In this document: positions 53,383 to 61,638 of the stretch, piece after piece
Layout: each line of letters opens with the position of its first letter
Position numbering within the stretch: position 1 is the stretch's first letter
Source of the DNA: Bacteroidales bacterium
Lineage (GTDB): Bacteria > Bacteroidota > Bacteroidia > Bacteroidales > F082
Assembly (NCBI GenBank): GCA_015493525.1
Contig: WGCY01000053.1
Location: 62,001-126,000, forward strand
Length of the DNA: 64,000 nt
Direction of reading: 5' to 3'
Notes under the pieces: generated by a model
Seen by the model: only the letters and a program-made list of their open reading frames with translations
Database searches by the model: none
Told to the model about the DNA's origin: nothing
Position numbers and translations under genes: made by a program

Positions 53383-53757
53383 TTAAATAGCTTTGGACAG
53401 CAGATAGCCTCCCACAGCAAGAGAAATACCAAAGACGTTTGTTGTCAGGAGATACGAAACCATGTAAATATAATCGCCGCTTTTTATCAGGCTGAAATTG
53501 TCAAAGGCAAAGGTGGAGAAAGTGGTAAAGCTTCCGAGGATACCCACAAAAATAAGGAGCCGCATACCAGGCGAGACATAGGTTCGTGCAAAATAGCCCC
53601 ACAAGAAACCGATAACCAGTGAGCCGAGCAGGTTGACAGTAAGGGTTGCCCACGGGAAATCGCTGTGGTATTTTGCCTCAATGAGTTCGTATATGAGAAA
53701 TCGCAGCACGGCACCAATACTTCCGCCAAAAGCGACAGCCAGTAATTTAATCATCAT
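53383..53757 (-). CDS. fluC: Fluoride ion channel Fluc/CrcB
   Basis: At 124 residues it has four membrane helices and the family motifs: GGSIGAVLRFLI in TM1, the conserved Asn in TVNLLGSLVIGFLW, and GSFTTFSTF in TM3 with the pore Phe residues. It works as an antiparallel dimer that exports fluoride. No fluoride riboswitch was identified upstream. The stop of the DUF493 gene directly abuts its start (no gap). Confidence 0.94.
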   Translation of the reverse strand: MMIKLLAVAFGGSIGAVLRFLIYELIEAKYHSDFPWATLTVNLLGSLVIGFLWGYFARTYVSPGMRLLIFVGILGSFTTFSTFAFDNFSLIKSGDYIYMVSYLLTTNVFGISLAVGGYLLSKAI

Positions 53758-54075
53758 TTATAAAGCGAATTTCAGGTTATCAATTTCTTTCAGCAGCGTA
53801 TAAAGCCTGTCCATAATTTGCCGGTCGTTAAGGGTTATTTCGTAGGTAAAACTAACGTAAGTACCCTTGCTGCTTTTATTCTTGCTTTCATATAAATATC
53901 TTATGCCAAGCTCGTTAAACACATTGGTAAGTTGTTTCTTGTTTTCCGTATCACTCAATGCTGCCGTCATCACGGTTTTTAGCCGGTAGGAAACAGGGAA
54001 CTGCAATTCCTGGTTAGTCATTTGTGCAGAAGCACTCCTTTTCATTTTTCCCTGTTTTGGGGCATCATTCATCAT
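53758..54075 (-). CDS. DUF493 (YbeD-like) family protein
   Basis: The first ~25 residues are a variable tail. The remaining ~80 match YbeD: FPVSYRLKTV and KSSKGTYVSFTYEITLNDRQ ... LYTLLKEIDNLKFAL, a ferredoxin-like fold resembling ACT regulatory domains. The family has no settled function. It lies directly upstream of fluC with no gap, and 63 bases after the E1 fusion gene. All four genes in this run are on the minus strand. Confidence 0.85.
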   Translation of the reverse strand: MMNDAPKQGKMKRSASAQMTNQELQFPVSYRLKTVMTAALSDTENKKQLTNVFNELGIRYLYESKNKSSKGTYVSFTYEITLNDRQIMDRLYTLLKEIDNLKFAL

Positions 54076-54138
54076 CTATCCGCTTGCTTAAAAAATTTCG
54101 GCAAAAATAACAGCATTTCTTAAATGAAAGCCTCTCTT

Positions 54139-56571
54139 TTAAAAAATATCAGGAAAACGCTGTGGATCATACTGGTGCATCATGTCGTAGGCCATCTCAA
54201 AGACATCCTCCGCATTGGGATTGGAGAAATAATCGCCATCCGTACCATAAGCTGCACGATGTGCCCGGGCAGTCATGGTCCGCGGTTTCATGTCCAGGTG
54301 ATAAAACCCACGTTGTTCTTCTATCACTTTTTGCATCATATAAGCGGTAGCCCCACCCGGAACATCTTCATCAAAAAAGATAATTTTGTTGGTCTTCTTC
54401 AGTGAGTTAAGGATAACTCCGTTCACATCAAACGGAATCAGCGTTTGTACATCGATAAGCTCCACATCAACGCCAAACGCCTCCAATTGTTTTATGGCAT
54501 CAAGGGCAATGCGAACGTCCGAGCCGTAAGTTACCAGCGTTACATCACTTCCTGACCGCAGTACCCCGGGGACACCGGGTTTGATACGGTATTCACCAAT
54601 ATTGGAAGGCCGTTTTTCGCGCAAGCGGTATCCATTCAGCGGTTCAATAATCAAAACCGGCTGGTCCGAAGCAAGATAAGTGTTGTAAAAACCGGCGGCC
54701 TGCGTCATGTTGCGGGGAACAGCCACATGAATACCCCGAATGGAGTTGATCACCATGCTCAAAGGGGAACCGGCATGCCAGATGCCTTCGAGGCGATGGC
54801 CGCGCGTACTGATGATCATGGGGGCTTTTTGTCCGCCACGGGTGCGATAATGCATGGTGGCGATGTCATCGCTCATCACCTGCAGGGCATACAAAATGTA
54901 ATCGAAATATTGAATTTCGGCAATGGGGCGCAAACCGCGCAAGGCCATGCCCAGTCCCTGGCCTATGATACTGGTTTCACGGATTCCCGTGTCGAAAATT
55001 CTGTTTTTACCGTATTTCTCCTGCAAGCCTTCATAAGTCTGGTTAACGCCGCCAATTTTTCCCACGTCCTCCCCAAAAGCCACCACCAACGGGTTATGCT
55101 CAAAGATGTAATCAAAATTATCCCTGAGTATTTCCCTTCCGGGAACATACTCTTCTTTCTCAAACACAGGGGCTATCGGTTTTATGTTTTCCGCCGACCA
55201 TTCCGACTCACTGTATAGATGGGAGCTGTACCGCCTGCGACTGTCGGCCAGTTCTTTTACAAGCCACTCACGGATAGTCGTTTTCAGGATTTTGTTCTCC
55301 ACTTTGCAGTCGCATAAATGGCGGATGGTCTGTCTTGCAGCACTGTAGATATCTTTTCGGATGGGCTCGCCTGTGCGTTTCAATTCGTTACGGATAGCCT
55401 CGGTAGTCTGTTTTTTGGCACAGGGGCAATCGTGGTCAATCAGCGTGAGCAGCTCATCCCTTTTTTGCTTCAGCGGGCGGATGTAATTTTTCCAGGCATT
55501 TTTTCTGGCCTCCTTGGCCCTGATTTGTGCCTCTCTTTCGATGCTGTCCAACTGCTCGGCAGTAGCTATTTTCTCTTCCAGCACCCACTGGCGCATGTGC
55601 TGTATTCCATCCCTGTCTTTTTCTTCCTGAAGCTGATGGGCAGATTTATAACGTTCATGCGACCCGGAGGTGGAGTGTCCCTGTGGCTGGGTACAACCGG
55701 TGATATGGAACAACACCGGTACCTGTTCCCTGCGACAAAGTGCTATCCCTTTTCGATAAGTCTCCACCAGTTTGGGATAATCAAAGCAGGGAGCTTTTAA
55801 TATCACCAGCCCGTTGGTGTTTTTTTCTTTTTGAAACCCGGCAAGAAGTTCAGAAATATTTCCTTTTGTCGTTTGCAGTTTATTGGGGACCGAGATACCC
55901 CACTGGTCGTCCCATACGGAGATGGCCATGGGGACCTGCAATACGCCGGCAGCATTCATTACTTCAAAAAAATGCCCTTCCGATGTGGAAGCATCGCCAA
56001 TGGTGCCGAAAGCCACTTCATGGCCTTTTCTGCTGAATTTGGTCTGTTTTTGAAATGATTTTTCGTTCCTGAAAAGTTTGGATGCCAGTGCCAGTCCCAA
56101 CAGGCGTGGCATCTGGCTGGCAGTGGGAGAGGAGTCGGGGGCACTGTTTTTCTGTTTTGTCAAATCCTTCCAGTCTCCCTTATCGTCAAGGCTGCGACTG
56201 GCAAAATGGTTGTTCATAAGCCTGCCGCCGTGGGCAGGATTGGCTTCGAGGTCGGTATTTCCATAAAGCTGGGCAAAGAATTCTTCCAGTGTCATCATGC
56301 CGGCGGCAAACATAAAAGTCTGGTCGCGGTAATATCCCGAACGCCAGTCGCCCTCTTCAAAAGCCTTTGCCATAGCAAGTTGCGGGATTTCTTTTCCATC
56401 GCCAAAAATGCCGAATTTGGCTTTTCCGGTGAGTACTTCCCGTCTTCCGAGCAGGCTTACCTGGCGGCTTTCGCAAGCTATGCGGTAATCGTTTAAAATT
56501 TCTTCTTTGGATAAATTCAGGGAGGCAGGTTGAATATCGGATTCCTTCATTTTATGTTCTGTGTTTTGCAT
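54139..56571 (-). CDS. Fused 2-oxoacid dehydrogenase E1 alpha/beta subunit (paralogue 2)
   Basis: The 810-residue protein joins E1 alpha (~1-450: GRREVLTGKAKFGIFGDGKE; TPP site GDASTSEGHFFEVMNAAG ... WDDQWGIS) to E1 beta (~470-810: VVAFGEDVGKIGGVNQTYEG; ISTRGHRLEGIWHAGSPL). It is longer than paralogue 1 because of a 100-residue Cys- and Lys-rich linker (~360-450, DHDCPCAKKQTTEAI). The substrate is probably pyruvate or branched-chain 2-oxoacids. No E2/E3 genes are nearby. It has its own upstream region, divergent from ppk2. Confidence 0.9.
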   Translation of the reverse strand: MQNTEHKMKESDIQPASLNLSKEEILNDYRIACESRQVSLLGRREVLTGKAKFGIFGDGKEIPQLAMAKAFEEGDWRSGYYRDQTFMFAAGMMTLEEFFAQLYGNTDLEANPAHGGRLMNNHFASRSLDDKGDWKDLTKQKNSAPDSSPTASQMPRLLGLALASKLFRNEKSFQKQTKFSRKGHEVAFGTIGDASTSEGHFFEVMNAAGVLQVPMAISVWDDQWGISVPNKLQTTKGNISELLAGFQKEKNTNGLVILKAPCFDYPKLVETYRKGIALCRREQVPVLFHITGCTQPQGHSTSGSHERYKSAHQLQEEKDRDGIQHMRQWVLEEKIATAEQLDSIEREAQIRAKEARKNAWKNYIRPLKQKRDELLTLIDHDCPCAKKQTTEAIRNELKRTGEPIRKDIYSAARQTIRHLCDCKVENKILKTTIREWLVKELADSRRRYSSHLYSESEWSAENIKPIAPVFEKEEYVPGREILRDNFDYIFEHNPLVVAFGEDVGKIGGVNQTYEGLQEKYGKNRIFDTGIRETSIIGQGLGMALRGLRPIAEIQYFDYILYALQVMSDDIATMHYRTRGGQKAPMIISTRGHRLEGIWHAGSPLSMVINSIRGIHVAVPRNMTQAAGFYNTYLASDQPVLIIEPLNGYRLREKRPSNIGEYRIKPGVPGVLRSGSDVTLVTYGSDVRIALDAIKQLEAFGVDVELIDVQTLIPFDVNGVILNSLKKTNKIIFFDEDVPGGATAYMMQKVIEEQRGFYHLDMKPRTMTARAHRAAYGTDGDYFSNPNAEDVFEMAYDMMHQYDPQRFPDIF

Positions 56572-56717
56572 GGCAAAGATACAAAATTATAATGATTCTA
56601 AATTAGAAGTGGTTTACCTCTTTTTCTAATATTTGATTCTTCAATGACAATAACAAAAATTCTAACTTGCCTAAGGCGAGAGAAAATTCCTGTAATTCGA
56701 TGATTTCAGATTTTTCC

Positions 56718-56725
56718 TATTTTTG
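56718..56725 (+). promoter_or_regulatory. -7 box of ppk2
   Basis: TATTTTTG matches TAnnTTTG 16 bases before the ATG. No clean TTG lies at -33. Confidence 0.45.
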
Positions 56726-56741
56726 AAGAAACTATACGGTC

Positions 56742-57563
56742 ATGGGAAACAGTGCAGATTTCTTAAACAAACACGGAAAAATCAGAAACAGTATTTACGA
56801 AGAGAAGCTTAAGACCTTACAGATAGAGCTCGTTAAACTTCAGGAATGGGTAAAAGCCGAAGGCAAAAAGGTTGTGGTTATTTTTGAAGGCCGCGATGCT
56901 GCCGGAAAAGGGGGCGTTATCAAGCGAATTACGGAGCGGTTAAACCCGAGGGTCGTCCGCGTGGTTGCCCTGGGTGTTCCTACTGAAAAAGAGAAAACAC
57001 AATGGTATTTCCAACGTTACGTACCCCATCTGCCTGCTGCCGGTGAAATGGTTTTGTTTGACCGTTCGTGGTACAACCGTGCCGGAGTGGAACGGGTCAT
57101 GGGGTTCTGTACGGACGACGAATACTGGGATTTTTTAAGGGCCTGCCCCAATTTTGAGAAAATGCTTATCCGGGCGGGGATAACCATTATAAAATACTGG
57201 TTCTCAGTAAGTGAAGAAGAGCAGGAAAAACGTTTCCAGTCCCGTCTTGCCGATCCCACCAAACGGTGGAAGCTTAGCCCAATGGATGTCAAATCACGCG
57301 GGTTATGGGTAGAATACTCCAAAGCAAAAGATGATATGTTTTCCTACACCGATACCAAATTGTGCCCCTGGTATGTCGTCAATGCCGACGACAAAAAACG
57401 TGCCCGCCTCAATACCATCCACCATCTGCTCCGGTTGATACCGTATGAAGATTTGACCCCCAAGCCCATGGATTTGCCACCGCGCAAAAAAGAAAAAGGC
57501 TACGTACGTCCTCCCATGCAGGAACAGACTTTTGTCCCCGATATATTTGAAACAGGAGAATAA
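56742..57563 (+). CDS. ppk2: Polyphosphate kinase 2 family protein
   Basis: At 273 residues it matches the single-domain PPK2 class. Walker A EGRDAAGKGGVIKRI (Gly50-Gly58 region), the lid LFDRSWYNRAGVERVMGF and the PTKRWKLSPMD segment are all present. PPK2 transfers phosphate between polyphosphate and nucleotides, mostly making GTP or ATP from GDP or ADP. It is divergent from the E1 fusion gene. A 324-base gap separates it from the arginine operon. Confidence 0.93.
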   Translation: MGNSADFLNKHGKIRNSIYEEKLKTLQIELVKLQEWVKAEGKKVVVIFEGRDAAGKGGVIKRITERLNPRVVRVVALGVPTEKEKTQWYFQRYVPHLPAAGEMVLFDRSWYNRAGVERVMGFCTDDEYWDFLRACPNFEKMLIRAGITIIKYWFSVSEEEQEKRFQSRLADPTKRWKLSPMDVKSRGLWVEYSKAKDDMFSYTDTKLCPWYVVNADDKKRARLNTIHHLLRLIPYEDLTPKPMDLPPRKKEKGYVRPPMQEQTFVPDIFETGE

Positions 57564-57887
57564 AATTTTTTCACCTGATATAACATTCTGTTCCACAGGC
57601 TATAAGTCTGCACGTTACAGCTTTCAGTGGACACTTTTAAAAAAAATATTATCAAATTATTTGTTTTATCCAAAAAACAGATATATTTGTTGCCACAATA
57701 TGAAGCAAAAAAACACATATCCGTTTTCCCACGAACAACATCCCGTTGTAACGGAAATGCATTATATTTTTGTTTCAGCCAGGAACAACAGGCCCCCCTT
57801 CGGGGTATAATATTTTTGCGGAGTTCCGTACTCTGCCCTTTCCGCTTTATTATCAATAATTTATTTTAAAAGAAGTTAGATTTTATC
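57564..57887 (+). promoter_or_regulatory. Intergenic region with the arginine-operon promoter
   Basis: This 324-base gap follows ppk2. TATTTTTGC at 57811-57819 matches TAnnTTTGC and lies 69 bases before the GNAT start, so it probably starts the arginine transcript. No TTG lies at the expected -33 distance. A small TTCG-capped C/G hairpin is at 57795-57805. I saw no gene or riboswitch. Confidence 0.5.
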
Positions 57888-58553
57888 ATGCAAGTTACTA
57901 TTAATGTGGCTAATAGCGTCCATGAGAAATATGCTCAAGCTATTTGCGAAATGATTGAAGAGGCTGCCAACCTGAGGGGAACGGGAATTGCCAAAAGAGA
58001 GCCCGAATATATCAGGAAAAAAATCCATAAGGGAAATGCCGTGATAGCCCTGGCAGACAAAAAATTAGTCGGTTTTTGTTACATCGAAAACTGGGAAGGC
58101 CATAAGTTTGTGGCAAATTCGGGTTTGATAGTACATCCCGATTACCGGGAGACAGGCCTGGCAAAAAAAATAAAAACGGAAATCTTTAAACTCTCCGTAA
58201 AAAAATTCCCGGAGGCAAAGATTTTTGGCATCACCACCAGCCTGGCCGTTATGAAAATAAACTCGGAACTGGGTTACAAACCGGTTACCTTTTCGGAACT
58301 TACTGCGGATGAGACTTTCTGGAAAGGGTGCGAAAACTGTACCAACCACGATATTTTAAAACGTACCGGGCGAAAAATGTGTTTGTGTACCGGAATGGTA
58401 TGCGACCCATCGCAACTTTCCAATATCCCCGTAAAGAAAAAGAAAAGCGTTGTGTACTGGCAGCAGTTTAAAAAATTCCTCAAAACACAGGGCAACCATC
58501 TCCCCATGAAAAATGCCATCTATCCTAGAATCAGTAAAATGTTACACAAATGA
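57888..58553 (+). CDS. GNAT N-acyltransferase with Cys-rich C-terminus, first gene of arginine operon
   Basis: The 221-residue protein has a GNAT fold: VIALADKKLVGFCYI, NSGLIVHPDYRETGLAKKI (acyl-CoA loop RETGLA, ~87-92) and ITTSLAVMKINSELGY. Its C-terminal third has Cys148-x2-Cys151 and Cys165-x-Cys167-x4-Cys172, which may bind metal. It overlaps argG by four bases (ATGA). Bacteroides uses N-succinylated intermediates in arginine synthesis, so this gene is a good candidate for the N-acylglutamate synthase. Acyl donor and function are inferred from context. Confidence 0.82.
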   Translation: MQVTINVANSVHEKYAQAICEMIEEAANLRGTGIAKREPEYIRKKIHKGNAVIALADKKLVGFCYIENWEGHKFVANSGLIVHPDYRETGLAKKIKTEIFKLSVKKFPEAKIFGITTSLAVMKINSELGYKPVTFSELTADETFWKGCENCTNHDILKRTGRKMCLCTGMVCDPSQLSNIPVKKKKSVVYWQQFKKFLKTQGNHLPMKNAIYPRISKMLHK

Positions 58554-59743
58554 AAAAGAAAAAAGTATTACTGGCCTTTAGCGGTGGCCTCGACACCTCG
58601 TATTGTGTCAAATATTTCATCCACGAAAAAGCACTTGAAGTGCATACAGCCATCGTCAACACCGGAGGATTTTCGGAGGAAGAACTGCAAAAAATTGAAA
58701 AACTGGCTTACAATCTGGGAGCCAAAACCCATAAAACCATTGACGGAAGCAGTGATTTTTATGAACACATTGTAAAATATCTGATCTTTGGCAATATCCT
58801 GAAAAACAACACTTATCCGCTGTCGGTGAGTGCCGAGCGTATCTTTCAGGCAAAGGCACTGGCAGAATATGCCAAAGCCATAAAAGCCGATTATATCGCC
58901 CACGGCAGTACCGGGGCGGGAAACGACCAGGTCCGCTTTGATTTGGGTTTTCAGCTGACAGCACCCGAACTGGAGATTTTAACACCGGTAAGGGACCAGG
59001 TGCTGAGCCGTACACAGGAGATTGATTACCTGTCGAAATACGGGGTGGAAAGCGATTGGGGGAAATCAAAATATTCTATCAACAAAGGGCTGTGGGGGAC
59101 GAGCATTGGCGGAAAAGAAACGCTCACATCCAATCAGCCGTTGCCCGATGAGGCTTTTCCCTCCAAAGTGGAGAAATCGGTTCCCGAAACACTGGCCATT
59201 GGCTTTGAAAAAGGAGAAATCACTTCCGTAAACGGCAAAAAAACCGAACCGGTAAAAGCCATTCAATTCATCGATTCCCTGGCATCGAAATTTGCCATCG
59301 GACGCGACATGCATACCGGCGATACCATTATCGGCATCAAAGGAAGAATCGGGTTCGAAGCCGCTGCCGCATCCATTATCATCAAGGCACATCACGTGCT
59401 GGAAAAACATACGCTGAGCAAATGGCAACTCTACTGGAAAGAGCAACTGGCCAACTGGTATGGTATGTTTGTCCATGAGGCACAATATTTTGAGCCGGTC
59501 ATGCGCAACATCGAAAACTTCCTGCTGGATACACAAAAAAATGTTTCGGGAAAAGTAATGATTAAGCTGCATCCTTACCATTTTGAGATAGAGGGAATCC
59601 AATCAGAACATGATTTAATGAACTCCGGTTTCGGCGATTATGGTGAGGTAAACAAAGCCTGGACAGGTGAGGATGTGAAAGGCTTTGTGAAGATTATGTC
59701 CAATTCCGTAAAGATTTTTCAAAACGTAAACAAAAAACAATGA
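58550..59743 (+). CDS. argG: Argininosuccinate synthase
   Basis: At 397 residues it has the PP-loop LLAFSGGLDTSYCV, the VSAERIFQAKALAEYA segment and AHGSTGAGNDQVRFDLGF that bind citrulline, ATP and aspartate. It makes argininosuccinate from citrulline and aspartate. It overlaps both the upstream GNAT gene and argC by four bases each. Confidence 0.96.
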   Translation: MKKKKVLLAFSGGLDTSYCVKYFIHEKALEVHTAIVNTGGFSEEELQKIEKLAYNLGAKTHKTIDGSSDFYEHIVKYLIFGNILKNNTYPLSVSAERIFQAKALAEYAKAIKADYIAHGSTGAGNDQVRFDLGFQLTAPELEILTPVRDQVLSRTQEIDYLSKYGVESDWGKSKYSINKGLWGTSIGGKETLTSNQPLPDEAFPSKVEKSVPETLAIGFEKGEITSVNGKKTEPVKAIQFIDSLASKFAIGRDMHTGDTIIGIKGRIGFEAAAASIIIKAHHVLEKHTLSKWQLYWKEQLANWYGMFVHEAQYFEPVMRNIENFLLDTQKNVSGKVMIKLHPYHFEIEGIQSEHDLMNSGFGDYGEVNKAWTGEDVKGFVKIMSNSVKIFQNVNKKQ

Positions 59744-60717
59744 TACAGGTAGGAATAGTAGGCGGTACAGGTTATGTGGCGGGCGAATTGCTCCGAATTT
59801 TAATGTACCATCCGAATGTCGGTATCCGGTTTGTGTACAGCCATTCACATGCCGGAAAAAGGGTAAACAGCGTTCACGAAGATTTGTTTATGCTGGCAGG
59901 CCTTACCTTTACGGATGAAGTCATTTTGGACGTGGATGTGGTTTTTCTCAGCCTCGGCCATGGAAATTCCACCAAGTTTCTCCGGGAGCATACTTTCCCG
60001 GCAAAGACAAAAATCATAGACCTGAGCAACGACTTCCGGTTAAAAGAAAAGAACAGTTTCGGAACAAGAAACTTCGTTTACGGACTGGTGGAGAAAGAAG
60101 CCAAAGCCATTGCTTCCGCAGAAAACATTGCCAATCCGGGATGTTTCGCCACAGCCATACAACTGGGGTTGTTGCCCCTTGCCAGCGAGAAAAAATTGCA
60201 GGGTGATGTTCATGTTCAAGGCATTACAGGCTCTACAGGGGCCGGCAGGGGACTTTCGGAAACCTCCCATTTCAGCTGGAGAAACAACAATGTTTCCGTG
60301 TACAAACCTTTTACCCATCAGCACCTTGACGAGATAAAGGAAACATTACTCGATTTTCAACCCGATTTTACCAACGAAATCAACTTTGTACCCGTACGGG
60401 GAAACTTCTCCCGTGGCATTATGATAACGGCCTATACCGAAACCATTTTGTCAGCAAAAGCCCTGATACAGTTGTACCGCGATTTTTATGCAGACAAAAC
60501 TTTTACCGTGGTGAGCGACAGCGTTATCCATCTCAAACAGGTGGTCAACACAAACTACTGTTTGCTCCAGGTACAAAAACACGGGAACAAAGCCTTTGTC
60601 GTTTCCGTCATCGACAATCTGCTCAAAGGGGCAGCGGGCCAGGCTGTGGAAAATATGAACCTGATGTTTGGCCTTGCAGCTGATGAAGGGCTAAAATTAA
60701 AACCAAACTATTTTTAA
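59740..60717 (+). CDS. argC: N-acetyl/succinyl-gamma-glutamyl-phosphate reductase
   Basis: The 325-residue protein has the NAD(P)-binding start VGIVGGTGYVAGELLRIL and the catalytic Cys135 in NPGCFATAIQLGLLP. The GSTGAGRGLSE segment is the usual substrate loop. It reduces the acyl-glutamyl phosphate to the semialdehyde. In Bacteroides the acyl group is succinyl; which is used here is not readable. It overlaps argG by four bases. Confidence 0.95.
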   Translation: MIQVGIVGGTGYVAGELLRILMYHPNVGIRFVYSHSHAGKRVNSVHEDLFMLAGLTFTDEVILDVDVVFLSLGHGNSTKFLREHTFPAKTKIIDLSNDFRLKEKNSFGTRNFVYGLVEKEAKAIASAENIANPGCFATAIQLGLLPLASEKKLQGDVHVQGITGSTGAGRGLSETSHFSWRNNNVSVYKPFTHQHLDEIKETLLDFQPDFTNEINFVPVRGNFSRGIMITAYTETILSAKALIQLYRDFYADKTFTVVSDSVIHLKQVVNTNYCLLQVQKHGNKAFVVSVIDNLLKGAAGQAVENMNLMFGLAADEGLKLKPNYF

Positions 60718-60753
60718 GTAATTCAATATGAACCAATTAACAAATAAAATAAA

Positions 60754-61566
60754 ATGAAGAAAACAAAAATTACCATTATCGGCACGGGAAACCTGGGGCT
60801 TTCTATCCTCAAAGGGCTGCTGGCCTCTTCGTTGAAAAAAGAAATTGAAATAACGGCCACCAAGCGTAAACTTCCTGATAAGCCATTGATAGAGAGCCAA
60901 CAGGTGCAGTTTACCACGGACAATGTATGGGCAGTAAAAGGGGCGGATGTGGTCATCTTTTCGGTGCAGCCGGGACAATTTCCCCAGGTAGCCGAACAGG
61001 TTAAGCATTTGCTGAACAACAAAGTGATTATTTCAACAATTACCGGGCTGACCCTGAAAGCACTGGAACAAACGCTGGGGAAAGAAAACCAGATTGTCCG
61101 TTCCATGCCCAACACAGCCATCGCCGTCAGCCAATCGATGACCTGCCTGAGTTATAATGGTGGCGAAGAGAGCATTAAAACGGCACAGGCCATATTTAAT
61201 GTACTTGGTAAAACATTGATTATCGAAGATGAACTGATGCAGGCGGCAACGGTTCTCGGTGCCAGTGGCATCGCTTTCTGGATGCGCCTGATCAGGGCCA
61301 CAACACAAGGCGGTATTCAACTGGGTTTCGATGCCGATGAAGCCAAAGCCATAGCCATACAAACTGCCTTGGGGGCCGCTTCCATCTTATCGGAAAATGT
61401 GAATGCCCACCCGGAAAGTGAAATAGACAAAGTAACCACACCGAGAGGATGTACTATTCGCGGCCTTAATGAAATGGAATATAGGGGTTTAAGTTCTGCT
61501 TTAATCAAGGGACTGACAACTTCCTACGAAATGATTTCGCAGATAAAAGTAAACATGGATGCCTGA
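60754..61566 (+). CDS. proC: Pyrroline-5-carboxylate reductase
   Basis: At 270 residues it has the ProC N-terminal dinucleotide motif ITIIGTGNLGLSILKGL, VIFSVQPGQFPQVAEQV, VRSMPNTAIAVSQSMTCL, and the C-terminal TPRGCTIRGLNEMEYRG. It reduces P5C to proline. Its position inside the arginine operon, between argC and argD, is unusual for many bacteria. It links to ornithine/proline conversion through glutamate semialdehyde. The gap to argC is 36 bases. Confidence 0.93.
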   Translation: MKKTKITIIGTGNLGLSILKGLLASSLKKEIEITATKRKLPDKPLIESQQVQFTTDNVWAVKGADVVIFSVQPGQFPQVAEQVKHLLNNKVIISTITGLTLKALEQTLGKENQIVRSMPNTAIAVSQSMTCLSYNGGEESIKTAQAIFNVLGKTLIIEDELMQAATVLGASGIAFWMRLIRATTQGGIQLGFDADEAKAIAIQTALGAASILSENVNAHPESEIDKVTTPRGCTIRGLNEMEYRGLSSALIKGLTTSYEMISQIKVNMDA

Positions 61567-61574
61567 GACTAAAT

Positions 61575-61601
61575 TTAGAATTCAGAAATTAGAATTCAGA
61601 A
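61575..61601. repeat. Short direct repeat in the proC-argD gap
   Basis: A 13-base sequence (TTAGAATTCAGAA) occurs twice with period 14 at 61575-61587 and 61589-61601. The 72-base gap is otherwise low complexity, and no terminator is seen, so the operon may run through it. Confidence 0.7.
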
Positions 61602-61638
61602 CCCTAAAACCTAAATTCAAACTTCTAAAATTAAAAAG

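Noticed and set aside
53383-54138. Fluoride riboswitch ahead of fluC
   Set aside because: The upstream DUF493 gene abuts fluC with no spacer, and nothing resembling the crcB motif is seen ahead of it.
57564-57887. Small frames of 80-118 codons in the ppk2-GNAT gap
   Set aside because: They overlap one another on both strands, have skewed composition, and a promoter box runs through them.
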